64,000 bases of DNA from positions 1 through 64,000 of the forward strand of contig JAJDVY010000050.1 of assembly GCA_022825885.1 (NCBI GenBank). The letters run 5' to 3'. This DNA is from Nitrospirales bacterium (GTDB taxonomy: Bacteria > Nitrospirota > Nitrospiria > Nitrospirales > UBA8639). Below, piece after piece: positions 19,170 through 27,988 of the stretch. The notes beneath the pieces are model-generated. The model searched no databases. It worked only from the letters and a program-made list of their open reading frames with translations, and was not told where the DNA came from. A program made the translations under genes and the position numbers. Position 1 is the stretch's first letter; each line of letters starts with the position of its first letter.

Positions 19170-19736
19170 ATGGCCCGTTTCGGAATGCTTGCAGTCGCGG
19201 TCTTCCTGCTCCCGGGCTGTGCCGGGCAGTCGATTATCCCGTTGGATATCGAAAAGCAGGTTGACGCGACGCTTTCGTTTCCCCAGGTCAAAGAAGAGCC
19301 TGCCTCTCATCAGGGAAAGGTCATCGTGTTGGGCGGCGAAATCCTGGACGCGACGCGCCTCAAGAAGCGCACTCGTCTGACCGTGCTGCAGCTTCCGACT
19401 GGCAGGGACTATACACCGGCCATGGATCGCACGAAGTCCCAAGGGCGCTTTCTTGCGTTTCAAACCGAGTTTCTGGACCCGGCCACGGTCCCGAATGGCA
19501 CCCGCATCACGATCGTCGGCAAAATAACGGGGGCCACCACCGAGTTGCTGGATGAAATGGACTACACGTATCCGACGGTTGCCATTGAATTCCTGAAGGT
19601 TTGGCCGGAAACCATGCAACTACCCCCCAGGTACGGACGCTACGGATTTCCCTATTACGGGAATCCCTCCTGGTACGCCGGACCCTACTGGGGACCGTAC
19701 GGATTTTACGGGCCGTACCGGTTTATTTACTGGTAA
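19170..19736 (+). CDS. Slp-family outer-membrane lipoprotein
   Basis: From the ATG at 19170 (AGAGGA 8 bases upstream) the product is 188 residues with a lipoprotein signal ending in LLPGC at residues 13-17. The central part (SHQGKVIVLGGEILDAT, then TVLQLPT and FLDPATVPNGTRITIVGKI) matches the Slp/YeaY lipoprotein family, whose members are made on starvation or stationary phase and are poorly understood. The last 35 residues are rich in Gly, Tyr, Pro and Trp (YGRYGFPYYGNP), a low-complexity tail not typical of E. coli Slp. The gene stands alone between repeat-rich gaps. Confidence 0.83.
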   Translation: MARFGMLAVAVFLLPGCAGQSIIPLDIEKQVDATLSFPQVKEEPASHQGKVIVLGGEILDATRLKKRTRLTVLQLPTGRDYTPAMDRTKSQGRFLAFQTEFLDPATVPNGTRITIVGKITGATTELLDEMDYTYPTVAIEFLKVWPETMQLPPRYGRYGFPYYGNPSWYAGPYWGPYGFYGPYRFIYW

Positions 19737-19739
19737 GAA

Positions 19740-20030
19740 ATAACCGAAGCTGTCATTCCTGTATATGTTCAGTAATTTGTTGACAGAATCCCAGGCTTGA
19801 TCTGAAACGAAGCCACGGTTTGGCTTTTCGCCTTTGTCTGTCATCCTCGATCCTCGATTAAGAACGTCAAGGACAGGCTATTAGTAATCGGGGATCCAGT
19901 GTCTTTGTCTTTGCTGCGTTTCGTTCGTGGCGGCGAAAGACGCTGGATCCCCGATCGGGGTCGGGGATGACGGAGAGAGACAATGAATCTTGTCAACGAA
20001 TAAATGAACACATACAAGGATGGCAACCTG
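19740..20030. repeat. Intergenic repeat block
   Basis: It contains the TCATTCCTGTATATGTTCAGTAATTTG module, a GTCATCCTCGATCCTCGATTAAGAACGTCAAGG unit, GGGGATCCAGTGTCTTTG, its inverted partner GCTGGATCCCCGATCGGGGTCGGGGATGAC, and a closing ACACATACAAGGATGG. The two ends are inverted, so the whole block can fold on itself. Confidence 0.8.
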
Positions 20031-20122
20031 GGCTATTTTCATCGCTTCGCGTGCAGACGATATGCCCGCATGAGGGATGTCGTTGTGCATATTCATTCAA
20101 ATTTCAAAAAGGAGATTTCGTC

Positions 20123-20542
20123 ATGACACGTTTTTTGAGACTGGTCTCGTCTACGGCTTTGATGGCATGTTTTGTGATGGGAGGGATGGGAATGGGCATC
20201 GGCACCGTTGCCGCCGATTCCGGCGGGGAAAAGAACGGCGCTGTCCCGGCGCTCATGACCACCGCCGACTCCAAAGCCCATGCGGCGAACAATGAAGGGA
20301 TCGAGCATTACAACCAGGAGCATTGGGACGTGGCGGTCGGCCACTTCCAGAAAGCGGTCGAGGCTGACCCGAATTCAGCGGAAGCGCACTATAACCTCGC
20401 GCTCGCGTTGGATAAATCGGATAAGCACAAGGAAGCCGCCATGGAGTTCAAAAAGGCGCAAGATCTCGGGAAAGACAATCCCGACATTCAGAATTCAAAA
20501 ATCCTGCTGGGCCACGTCAAGATGCTCGAGGGAGGCATGTAA
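20123..20542 (+). CDS. Small exported TPR protein
   Basis: The 139-residue product starts at ATG 20123 behind AAAGGAGATT. A signal peptide covers residues ~1-33 (TALMACFVMGGMGMGIGTVAADS). Two to three TPR motifs follow (ANNEGIEHYNQEHWDVAVGHF, AEAHYNLALALDKSDKHKEA). It is probably a periplasmic binding protein of unknown partner. A GC-rich hairpin lies 30 bp past the stop. Confidence 0.8.
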   Translation: MTRFLRLVSSTALMACFVMGGMGMGIGTVAADSGGEKNGAVPALMTTADSKAHAANNEGIEHYNQEHWDVAVGHFQKAVEADPNSAEAHYNLALALDKSDKHKEAAMEFKKAQDLGKDNPDIQNSKILLGHVKMLEGGM

Positions 20543-20572
20543 GCGACTTTTTTCCCCTGAAAGACGGAACAC

Positions 20573-20601
20573 GGCAGCGGGCATGAATCCTGCCCGCTGC
20601 C
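20573..20601 (+). terminator. GC-rich hairpin after the small TPR gene
   Basis: An exact 11-bp stem, GGCAGCGGGCA / TGCCCGCTGCC, with a 7-base loop sits 30 bp downstream of the stop. No T-run follows, so it may protect the transcript end or need Rho. Confidence 0.5.
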
Positions 20602-20729
20602 TGAAATCTCACTCCCCTACCCGGCAACCAGCGACTCGACGTTGAGTTCCATGCGGTGCTGCTCGGCGTGCCACAATTCATAACCGGATTGCATGTCTAA
20701 TCGCAATTCGTATATTCACGATCTTCTTA

Positions 20730-21083
20730 TTAAAGGAAATGACTCTCCAATATCCGCATGAATTTTTCTGGAAGAATGCCGTGCCTTTTGGCACATTTCA
20801 CGATCTTTCGACGCAAAGGCAACGGTATTTTGCCTCTACTTGATTTGTCGCTTATTTCGTGTGTGGCAAGGCATATTATCTTTGACGTATCGACGTAAGA
20901 TACGTGATCTAAACAATCAAGATCTCTTGGAGTAATTTCGACTCCCGCGTCTACTTCGATGGGCGGTGGGTCGGAATTTATAAAAAAGAAAAGGGATTCT
21001 TCCGGGCAAACACAGAGTATGAACTTCTTTTTGGGAGGGTCAATGATACGAACATACTGGAAAAAGACCTCACAGGATTCCAT
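20730..21083 (-). CDS. Putative toxin of a Panacea-type toxin-antitoxin pair
   Basis: The 117-residue protein contains FFQYVRIIDPPKKKFILCVC and FFFINSDPPP, later YVDTSKIICLA. Small proteins with this look occur beside Panacea-domain antitoxins and are thought to be toxins; I infer this mainly from position. The start lies 3 bp after the antitoxin stop, indicating one transcript. Base composition is AT-rich compared with neighbours, and two tRNA genes lie just beyond the pair, both consistent with recent acquisition. Confidence 0.6.
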   Translation of the reverse strand: MESCEVFFQYVRIIDPPKKKFILCVCPEESLFFFINSDPPPIEVDAGVEITPRDLDCLDHVSYVDTSKIICLATHEISDKSSRGKIPLPLRRKIVKCAKRHGILPEKFMRILESHFL

Positions 21084-21086
21084 TGC

Positions 21087-21617
21087 TTAAAGTACAATTT
21101 GACGTGCATGTTCTCTCAGATTCTCTATGAGATTTTTCTGGTTAGGACTTTGGTCGATCATGTCTTCATAATCCATCTCTCCATTTTCTGGAGCCTTCTT
21201 CCAAGCAGTCTCCCTATGGGAAATTCTGCTAAGTTCCCTAAACTCTAAACACCCATATTCCTTTAACGCATTCGTCAGGCATTCTATATCCGTACGTGAA
21301 AACATCTCCATGTTCGGTTTCCGAAGCGGACGCAAAGCCCCTTCCTGAACATCAACGGCTTCCCCTAATTTCTCTGAGTACTTTTTCTTTGAACTCGTAC
21401 CCTTAATCAAGTCATATGTTTTGGACGGCACAGGGCCAAAGTTCATTCGGATATATTTATCACCGAGAATGGGCCTGCCAAAGCGGTTGAGATGCTCTTT
21501 CTCTGCAAAATACAGAATTTTCGATACGTAAAACGGAGTGATCCCTAGCTGTTTGTCCGCCAGCCAAACCAAAGACTCAATGGCCTTGTCATGATTCATC
21601 TTAAAACGTATTGTCAT
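21087..21617 (-). CDS. Panacea (DUF4065/SocA-like) antitoxin
   Basis: The 176-residue protein shows the Panacea domain pattern: AIESLVWLADKQLGITPFYVSKILYFAEKEHLNRFG, then ILGDKYIRMNFGPVPSKTYDLI. Panacea antitoxins neutralise many unrelated toxin folds encoded next to them. AAGGAAG precedes the ATG at good spacing. It is the promoter-proximal gene of a two-gene AT-rich unit, with the toxin candidate 3 bp downstream. The order antitoxin-toxin is usual. Confidence 0.8.
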   Translation of the reverse strand: MTIRFKMNHDKAIESLVWLADKQLGITPFYVSKILYFAEKEHLNRFGRPILGDKYIRMNFGPVPSKTYDLIKGTSSKKKYSEKLGEAVDVQEGALRPLRKPNMEMFSRTDIECLTNALKEYGCLEFRELSRISHRETAWKKAPENGEMDYEDMIDQSPNQKNLIENLREHARQIVL

Positions 21618-21700
21618 TCAGACTTCCTTCGTGAGAAGTTGGTGATTCAATGGTGACGCTATTCTTTCTTCTGTCGAGCCATCATAAGTCATCGAAAATA

Positions 21701-21776
21701 TGGTGGGTCGTACAGGGATCGAACCTGTGGCCCGCTGATTAAGAGTCAGCTGCTCTACCAGCTGAGCTAACGACCC
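21701..21776 (-). tRNA. tRNA-Lys (anticodon CTT)
   Basis: The minus strand folds as a full cloverleaf: acceptor GGGTCGT/ACGACCC, D arm TAGCTCAG...GGTAGAGC, anticodon stem GCTGA with loop CTCTTAA, T arm with GGTTCGATCC, and an encoded CCA. It pairs with a tRNA-Arg gene 20 bp away in the same direction. Confidence 0.96.
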
Positions 21777-21796
21777 ACCCAAGAGGCGAGAGGCTA

Positions 21797-21872
21797 TGGC
21801 GCGCCTGGCAGGATTTGAACCTGCGGCACCTGGCTCCGGAGGCCAGTGCTCTATCCACTGAGCTACAGGCGC
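21797..21872 (-). tRNA. tRNA-Arg (anticodon CCG)
   Basis: The minus strand gives acceptor GCGCCTG/CAGGCGC, D arm TAGCTCAG, anticodon stem CTGGC/GCCAG with loop CTCCGGA, T loop GGTTCAAATCC and an encoded CCA. It is probably transcribed first, followed by tRNA-Lys. Confidence 0.96.
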
Positions 21873-21994
21873 CTTCTTTTCGGTGCAAGGCTGAATGGAA
21901 GTACAACTGAAGCGACGCTACCATCTTTGCATGACCCTTGTCCAGATCCGGAATTGCCGGATGACGCGACGCTCATCGGTATAGGGTCTCCTCT

Positions 21995-22185
21995 CCTTCT
22001 GTCATCCTTGCCTTGCCTTGCCTTGCCTTGCCTTCTCTTGCCTTCTCTTGCCTTCTCCTTCTGTCATCCTTGACATCTCCTTCTGTCATCCTTGACATCT
22101 TTAATCGAGGATCCAGTGTCTTTATTTTGTTTTTTGCACGAAAAGAACGACACTGGATTCCCGATCAAGCCGGAAATGACAGATA
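21995..22185. repeat. CCTTG micro-repeat and palindromic repeat unit
   Basis: A TTGCC/CCTTG pentamer runs about five times (22010-22035), then TTGCCTTCTC three times, then a duplicated TTCTGTCATCCTTGACATC. An ATCGAGGATCCAGTGTCTTTATTT unit and its inverted partner ACACTGGATTCCCGATCAAG close the block. Confidence 0.75.
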
Positions 22186-22242
22186 AAGGCAAAAACAGAA
22201 GCCAAAGTGAAACTCCTAGAGCCCCACCCCTGACTCATCCGG

Positions 22243-23133
22243 CTAGTCACACGAGAGCGCTTCGACGGTGGTGTCTTTGGTGGCTTTGATGACAGAACCG
22301 CCCTCATTGACCACGGCTTCGGGTTCTTCCAGCACGACGGCCAGCAGGAGTTCGGCGTCTTCCGGGGTCAGTCCGTTGGAGGACGCAATAAAGCGTTTGC
22401 GCGCCACCCGGCGTTCCTCCGGGTCATCCGGCTCATAATACCCGAGTAATGCTCCGTTCGTATTGGCCTCGGACAGCAACGCCGCCCACGCATCGATCAG
22501 GGGATCGGTCCATGGGCCAATCCCATCGGCCTGCTGTTCCAATTTCGTCCAGATTTGCCATCCGACAAACACGGCCCAGGTCTCGTTCAAGACTTCCCAG
22601 GAATCCTCTTCGGAAAGAAACCGGATTTCCGTCATGTCTCTCCGCTGACGAATCGGATTGATGCGCACGAAACGGTAATGACAGCGCATTTGTTCACGGG
22701 CAAACGACAGGACGCGATTGGCCTGGGGGCTCAATGTCCCGGGGCCCGGCCCATTGAACATGTAATCCAGATAGGCATGCAGCAGTTCATGGTACAGGAG
22801 ACTGACGTCATGGTGGGTCATGCGCTCCAGGTCCATCAATGCCCCACCGGCCTTGTTGAACGACAACCGCAGGTTCAAAATCATGCGATGATCTTCCGGA
22901 TGATATTCAGCGGCATAGGTCCGCAAGTCTTCGAAGGTCACCGTGACAAAATCGGGGTCGATCTCTTTGAGAAACCCCGTCGGCAAATGCAGCGCTTCGG
23001 CTTGGTCAATCAGGTTGAGCCAGGTATTCATGGTCCGGTCGGGACCCGGAGCACTATGGGCAAACTTCGTCAGGCCCAATAAAGCGCCCAACAAGAGCAC
23101 CGCGAAAATCCATTTTATCGTTCCCGTCATCAC
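22243..23133 (-). CDS. Exported protein with HExxH motif (putative zinc peptidase)
   Basis: The 296-residue product starts with a signal peptide (WIFAVLLLGALLGLTKFAHS). Around residue 115 it has LLYHELLHAYLDYMF, a HExxH-type metal site, and ~70 residues later NETWAVFVGW, whose glutamate could be the third ligand as in gluzincins. I do not recognise the family, so activity is inferred from the motif alone. It begins 6 bp after the stop of the UvrD-like helicase on the same strand and is probably co-transcribed, though no functional link is obvious. Confidence 0.6.
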   Translation of the reverse strand: MMTGTIKWIFAVLLLGALLGLTKFAHSAPGPDRTMNTWLNLIDQAEALHLPTGFLKEIDPDFVTVTFEDLRTYAAEYHPEDHRMILNLRLSFNKAGGALMDLERMTHHDVSLLYHELLHAYLDYMFNGPGPGTLSPQANRVLSFAREQMRCHYRFVRINPIRQRRDMTEIRFLSEEDSWEVLNETWAVFVGWQIWTKLEQQADGIGPWTDPLIDAWAALLSEANTNGALLGYYEPDDPEERRVARKRFIASSNGLTPEDAELLLAVVLEEPEAVVNEGGSVIKATKDTTVEALSCD

Positions 23134-23139
23134 GACTGT

Positions 23140-25152
23140 TTACCTCCAGGGTTCGCCATCTTCAACCACGTTCCAGGGTTCGACCAGGGACGCGGGCACG
23201 TCATCGAGAAATCGTGAGGGTTTCGAGAGCACGGACCCGGTGATTTTATCATAAACCTGGACGGGAAACGTCAGGTACAGGGACTGCTTGGCCCGGGTCA
23301 CCGCGACGTAGAGCAACCGCCGTTCCTCTTCGAGTTCCTCATCGGTCAGAAATGAATAGGAGGATGGGAACCGTCCATCCACCAGCCAAATGACGAACAC
23401 GCATCGCCATTCCAGCCCCTTGGCGGAATGGATGGTGGACAAGACAAGCCGTTCATCCTCGCGGTCCGGGGCTTCGACCCCCGTCACGCTTTCGTCGGGT
23501 GGTTCCAGCGTCACGTCGGCCAGGAACCCTTCCAGGTCCCCATAGCGCTCCGCCATCACCAGGAGATGTTCCAAATCGCGGATGCGTTTCGGATAGTCGT
23601 CGTACTGCTCCTTGAGGATCGGATAATAATATTCCAGGAGGCGATGAACCTGATCGGGAGGCGACGCGTCTTCAACGCTGCCGACCGATTCCAGGGCCGC
23701 CGCCAGGTTGCTCAAACCCAAGGCCGTCCGCCCTCTCCCTTGTCGTAACGTTTCATACGGCGCCTCGCTGCTCGCGAGTTGGGCGATCAGGTCCCTCGCC
23801 CGCTTTTGCCCCACCCCGTCAACCAGCAGCAACGAACGGTTCCAACTGACGGTATCCAGGGGATTATGGACGACGCGCAAATGAGCGAGGACGTCCTTGA
23901 CGTGCGCGGTCTCGAGAAATTTAAACCCGCCTCGCTTGACGAACGGGAGATCCCGTTTGGCCAACTCGATTTCCAAATCAAAGGCGTGAAAACTGGAACG
24001 AAACAGGACGGCGACGTCATCCAACGGCACGCCCTCCTCCCGCAACTCCAGAATTTTCTGCGCCACGAACCGGGACTGCGGACTCTCCCCGACCGTTTGC
24101 ACCAATGCCGGCCGTTCACCCTGCCCTTTTTGGGTGAACAACGCTTTACTGTACTTTTCCGTCGCGCCTTGAATGATCTCGTTGGCCAGCGCCAGGATGG
24201 ATTGCGTGCTCCGGTAATTCTCTTCCAGTTTGAAAATTCTGGTCCCCGTAAACAATTCGGGAAAGTCCATGATGTTCCGAACCGTGGCGCCGCGGAACGA
24301 ATAGATTGACTGCGAGTCATCCCCGACGGCCATCACGTTCTCATGGGTCGCGGCGAGTTTGCGGACCACGTCCGCTTGAAGCCGGTTGGTGTCCTGATAC
24401 TCATCGACCAACATGTAGCGATAGGTTTCCGAGACCGTCAGCCGGGCGCGTTCATCGACGGTCAGCAGTTCCAGGAGGCGCGTCAGCAGGTCATCGTAAT
24501 CGACCAACTGTCGCTGACGCTTGGTGGCTTCATACGCTTGTTGCAGTTTGGTCAGTTCGCCGAGATATTCGCCAAAATGACTGTAGTCGGTGAAGAGGAC
24601 GTCCTCGAGCGATTGCCTGGTATTGGCGCATTTGCTGAACAGGTCGGCAATCGTCTTTTTGCGCGGGAACCGCTTGCCCGTCTCGGTGAGACCGGTTTGG
24701 ATGCGAACGAGGTTGACCAGATCTTCGGAATCGCCGCGGTCCAGGATCGTAAACCCCGGCTCAAGGCCGATGGTCCGGCCATAGCGCCGGAGCAGCACGT
24801 TGGCCACGGAGTGAAACGTTCCTCCCATCACCCTGTCGCTCTGCGGACCGATCAGCAGGCCCACCCGCCCCAACATCTCCTGGGCCGCCTTTCGCGTGAA
24901 CGTCAACAGGAGGATGGAAGACGGATCGATACCCGTATCGATCAGTCTGGCCACGCGATACACGAGAACCCGGGTTTTGCCGCTTCCGGCACCGGCAATG
25001 ACCAGGGCCGGACCATCGACGACTTCCACCGCGGCGAGCTGCTGGGGATTCAGTTCCTGCGCGTAATCCCGGGAAAGAGGTTTGTGCGGTGCCTCGGCAC
25101 GCTTCAACACGTAGAGTTTGGAACCGGCATTGACGGAGTCCATCATGGGCAT
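23140..25152 (-). CDS. UvrD/PcrA-type ATP-dependent DNA helicase
   Basis: The 670-residue protein is a superfamily 1A helicase. Visible motifs are Walker A GAGSGKT at residues 54-60, LLLTFTRKAAQEM (Ia), DEYQDTN (II), GDDSQSIYSFRGA (III), LEENYRST (IV), LSTIHSAKGLEW (V) and LYVAVTRAK (VI). Such enzymes translocate 3'-5' in repair and replication restart. It is somewhat shorter than E. coli UvrD (720), lacking most of the C-terminal extension. Its exact orthology (UvrD, Rep or PcrA) cannot be fixed here. Confidence 0.93.
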   Translation of the reverse strand: MPMMDSVNAGSKLYVLKRAEAPHKPLSRDYAQELNPQQLAAVEVVDGPALVIAGAGSGKTRVLVYRVARLIDTGIDPSSILLLTFTRKAAQEMLGRVGLLIGPQSDRVMGGTFHSVANVLLRRYGRTIGLEPGFTILDRGDSEDLVNLVRIQTGLTETGKRFPRKKTIADLFSKCANTRQSLEDVLFTDYSHFGEYLGELTKLQQAYEATKRQRQLVDYDDLLTRLLELLTVDERARLTVSETYRYMLVDEYQDTNRLQADVVRKLAATHENVMAVGDDSQSIYSFRGATVRNIMDFPELFTGTRIFKLEENYRSTQSILALANEIIQGATEKYSKALFTQKGQGERPALVQTVGESPQSRFVAQKILELREEGVPLDDVAVLFRSSFHAFDLEIELAKRDLPFVKRGGFKFLETAHVKDVLAHLRVVHNPLDTVSWNRSLLLVDGVGQKRARDLIAQLASSEAPYETLRQGRGRTALGLSNLAAALESVGSVEDASPPDQVHRLLEYYYPILKEQYDDYPKRIRDLEHLLVMAERYGDLEGFLADVTLEPPDESVTGVEAPDREDERLVLSTIHSAKGLEWRCVFVIWLVDGRFPSSYSFLTDEELEEERRLLYVAVTRAKQSLYLTFPVQVYDKITGSVLSKPSRFLDDVPASLVEPWNVVEDGEPWR

Positions 25153-25249
25153 GCGGGAAAATTGGTTCTCGGGAATCCCTCATGCAGGCCACTGCCTGCA
25201 CACAAAGGGATGAAAAGTAGCACGTGGGTGGTTATTTTCGTATCAATGC

Positions 25250-25480
25250 CGAAAAGGAGGCCTCATGCGAACAGGTTGTCATCCTGAGCTTGCCCTGCCG
25301 CCTGTCCTGCTTGTCCTGCTTGTCCTGAGCGAAGCCGAAGGAAGCGAAGCCGAAGGACCTACGCGAAGGACCTGCGAAGGATCTCGTCGTTGAGGCGCTC
25401 GATTATTGAAGGAAAGATTCTTCACTTCGTTCAGAATGACAAATCCGGGGTACCGTTCAGAATGACAAAGGGGTACCGTT
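25250..25480. repeat. Intergenic repeats before the 283-residue protein
   Basis: CATCCTGAGCTTGCCCTG leads into GCCTGTCCTGCTTGTCCTGC 10-bp units, then GAGCGAAGCCGAAGG. A GATTCTTCACTTCGTTCAG unit follows, with TTCAGAATGACAAA duplicated across 25430-25470. No gene is seen. Confidence 0.75.
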
Positions 25481-25641
25481 GGCTCTTTCCATACCACTAA
25501 ACCCACTTCGTGTATAACATAGGGCCTGCCCTCGCGCAATGCCGAGGCCGGTCCGGCCACCAGTAGGGACCCACGATCGTTGGTCCCTACTTGCGAAACC
25601 TTTCCTCCATTTGATTAGATACACCCTGGGTTTTTCAGCTC

Positions 25642-26493
25642 ATGAACCATTCCATCCAAGAACACGAGCCCATGCTCAAAGACCTGTCGAACACCATCCT
25701 GGACGTGTGCAGGGAATCCGTGACGCTGGTCAAACGGAGCGATCCATCCATCACGACGAAACTCAGTCAAAAGCAGGAATGGGAGGTTTACCTGGAATTC
25801 CTGAAGGTCCTGTTCAACCTGGTGGATCGCATTTCCGCGTTCCACGTGTCCATCCAACAGCAACCCGAATTCATGAACAGTCTCGAAGATCACGTCAGCG
25901 AACGGCTCAAAATCCTGTTGGCGCCCTCGCTGAGTTCCGCTCAGATCGACGAGCAGGAAATCGTCGTGGCCATCGGCCGGGCCGTGGCTGAAAGCCGCGA
26001 GACCTATGAACCGTATAAATTCGTGTGTTCGGAAGACAGCAAAGAGCGCAATGCGTTTTTTCAACACGTGGGCGAGCGCGTGGCCGGCCGGGCCGGTGCC
26101 GTCAACAACCAGGCCATCACGTCGACCGCCACCCTCTGTATCAGCGCCGTGATTCCCGCGCTGACGTCTCTCTTTGAAGGAAAAACCCCGGAACCCGCGG
26201 CCCAAACGGATCCGGAAACGCAGGCCCGGGCGACAGGACAATCCACAAGTCCTTCCGCCGGTCCTTCCGGTACCCGGGTGATCAAACTAATCAGCGTGGT
26301 GGCCTCAATTTCCGGTGAGGAATTTGAAACCCGGTGGGGGCTGCTCCCGCAATTTCGACGGGACCTGAAGCCGGATCAGGTCGAAACCCTGACCGACTAT
26401 ATGAACCGCGTGGCCCGGATTGTGGGCGACCGTTTTGCCATCGAATCCTCCAAGGTCTTAGGCAAGGCCGACCCACCCGTCGGGAACGCCTGA
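25642..26493 (+). CDS. Conserved-looking protein of unknown function
   Basis: The 283-residue product is mostly helical, with no signal peptide. A first part (residues ~10-110, containing QKQEWEVYLEFLKVLFNLVDRI) and a middle part (SEDSKERNAFFQHVGERVAG) precede a low-complexity Pro/Ser/Thr linker at ~185-215. A final helical region contains VVASISGEEFETRWGLLP. I do not recognise a family. The start is uncertain: ATG 25642 lacks a clear ribosome site, and ATG 25672 is possible. Good codon periodicity and high GC agree with a real gene. Confidence 0.65.
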   Translation: MNHSIQEHEPMLKDLSNTILDVCRESVTLVKRSDPSITTKLSQKQEWEVYLEFLKVLFNLVDRISAFHVSIQQQPEFMNSLEDHVSERLKILLAPSLSSAQIDEQEIVVAIGRAVAESRETYEPYKFVCSEDSKERNAFFQHVGERVAGRAGAVNNQAITSTATLCISAVIPALTSLFEGKTPEPAAQTDPETQARATGQSTSPSAGPSGTRVIKLISVVASISGEEFETRWGLLPQFRRDLKPDQVETLTDYMNRVARIVGDRFAIESSKVLGKADPPVGNA

Positions 26494-26628
26494 TCAACGG
26501 GCTTGATTCCTCCTTCTTTTTCCAAACGACATCCGGCCCCTTTTCTTTCTTCTCCACAAGGTCCATAATAGCGTGTAGCGTTCCACCTGAAACCAGCTCT
26601 CCCGGGTCTCATGGGCAGAAACCAAGGC

Positions 26629-27060
26629 ATGAAAAAACTATTGGCTATAATCCTGATCTTCGGGTTGGGCTTTTGGGCAGGATATTACGTGGGACAACGG
26701 CCGCTGGAGGAAGTCAAGGCACAGCTTCAGGAGTTGTCGCAGAAGGTGGTGAAGCAGGCGATCGGCCTGGGTAATGAAGAGTTGCTCGCTCAAAACAACG
26801 TGTTGCGAGCCCTGTCAGGTTTTGCGAACGGCAAAGCGAAAATCCTGGACGGCAAACCTGACGAAGCCTTAACTGAACTGGAGAAAACTCTCGGTTATCT
26901 GAAGGAAGCCGTCAAGGTAAAGGGAATGGAATCCTCGGACGCCCTCATCGAAACCATGTCGAAAATTGATGAACTTCGACAATCCTTGGCCGTCGGCCAG
27001 GCTGTCTCTCAGGAGGCGTTGGAGGACGTGCAAGCCAGGCTGGAAGCCCTCCTGTTGTAG
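26629..27060 (+). CDS. Small membrane-anchored coiled-coil protein
   Basis: From ATG 26629 the product is 143 residues. It has one N-terminal transmembrane helix (LLAIILIFGLGFWAGYYVG) and then a long helical region rich in Leu, Glu and Lys (LEEVKAQLQELSQKVVKQAI, DEALTELEKTLGYLKEAV). No family is recognised. It ends one base before the end of the convergent HEAT-repeat gene, leaving no room for an intergenic terminator, so antisense overlap of the two transcripts is likely. Confidence 0.7.
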   Translation: MKKLLAIILIFGLGFWAGYYVGQRPLEEVKAQLQELSQKVVKQAIGLGNEELLAQNNVLRALSGFANGKAKILDGKPDEALTELEKTLGYLKEAVKVKGMESSDALIETMSKIDELRQSLAVGQAVSQEALEDVQARLEALLL

Positions 27061-27061
27061 T

Positions 27062-27934
27062 TCAGGCGTTGGCCGGCTGTTTTTTCCAGGCCGCGAGAAT
27101 CCGCTCGACCCGTAACCGGACGACAAGGTCCGGATCTTTCATCAACGGCTTGATCGCGTCCCGGCCACGCAAATCCCCGATTTGTTCCAAGGCGGCGGCA
27201 GCCGTCAGACGCGTCAGCCAATCCTGATCCTGCAGCATGGCGATCAGGGGATCGACGGCGTCCGGGTCCTTAATCTCGCCGAGCGCCAGAACAGCCTGCT
27301 TGCGCACGAACTCTTCTCTGTCGGTCAAGGCCACAATCAATTTAGGCACGGCGGGTTTCCCCAGATCAATCAGGGCCCTCGTGGCGTCATCCTTGAACTC
27401 GTCGTTGTGCAGCATCGACATCAGGGGATCCAGAACCCGCTCGTCATTGATTTTCCCCATGGCCTGGATCACGTACTTCCGGGCCTCCCAATCACGCATG
27501 TACCGGATCAACAACTCGACGGCGGGAGACCCCACTTCAGCAATGGCCTCAACGGCCGCCTCCCGGACCTGCCAATCCCCGTCACGCAACGCTCTGACGA
27601 GCGGCTCCACGCACCGTTCGTCGCCCATTTCACCAAGGGTGACGACGGCTTCACGCCTGACGACCCAATCCGGATCATAGAGAAGGTCGACCTGGATATC
27701 GATTTCATCTTTGACTTTCTCTTCTTCTACGTCAGGCTCTTCCTCCTCCGCCTCTTCCTCGCCTTCCCCCTCCGCGGCCGCCTCTGTCACAACGGCGTCG
27801 CTTTCCATCAAGGATTCCGAGACTGCGTCCACGTATTCATCCGTCACTTCATCCTGTGAGACAGCCCCGGTTTCCTCATCTGACGTTTCTGACGTTTGAG
27901 GATCTTCGGCGGCAGATTGCACATCATCAGTCAT
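27062..27934 (-). CDS. HEAT-repeat protein
   Basis: The 290-residue protein has an acidic, low-complexity N-terminus (EGEGEEEAEEEEPDVEEEK at ~55-75). About six HEAT/PBS-lyase-type helical repeats follow, each near 31 residues and recognisable by R..A..ALG.I.D...V.PL...L.D. Such arrays bind other proteins; no lyase active site can be assigned. The gene is followed head-on by the coiled-coil membrane gene. Upstream lies a small basic protein gene in the same direction. Confidence 0.85.
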   Translation of the reverse strand: MTDDVQSAAEDPQTSETSDEETGAVSQDEVTDEYVDAVSESLMESDAVVTEAAAEGEGEEEAEEEEPDVEEEKVKDEIDIQVDLLYDPDWVVRREAVVTLGEMGDERCVEPLVRALRDGDWQVREAAVEAIAEVGSPAVELLIRYMRDWEARKYVIQAMGKINDERVLDPLMSMLHNDEFKDDATRALIDLGKPAVPKLIVALTDREEFVRKQAVLALGEIKDPDAVDPLIAMLQDQDWLTRLTAAAALEQIGDLRGRDAIKPLMKDPDLVVRLRVERILAAWKKQPANA

Positions 27935-27988
27935 GAACGTTCCCCTTTCACTGAATTCAGCAGGTCGGTCGTCGCCCGGGTTGCGCCC

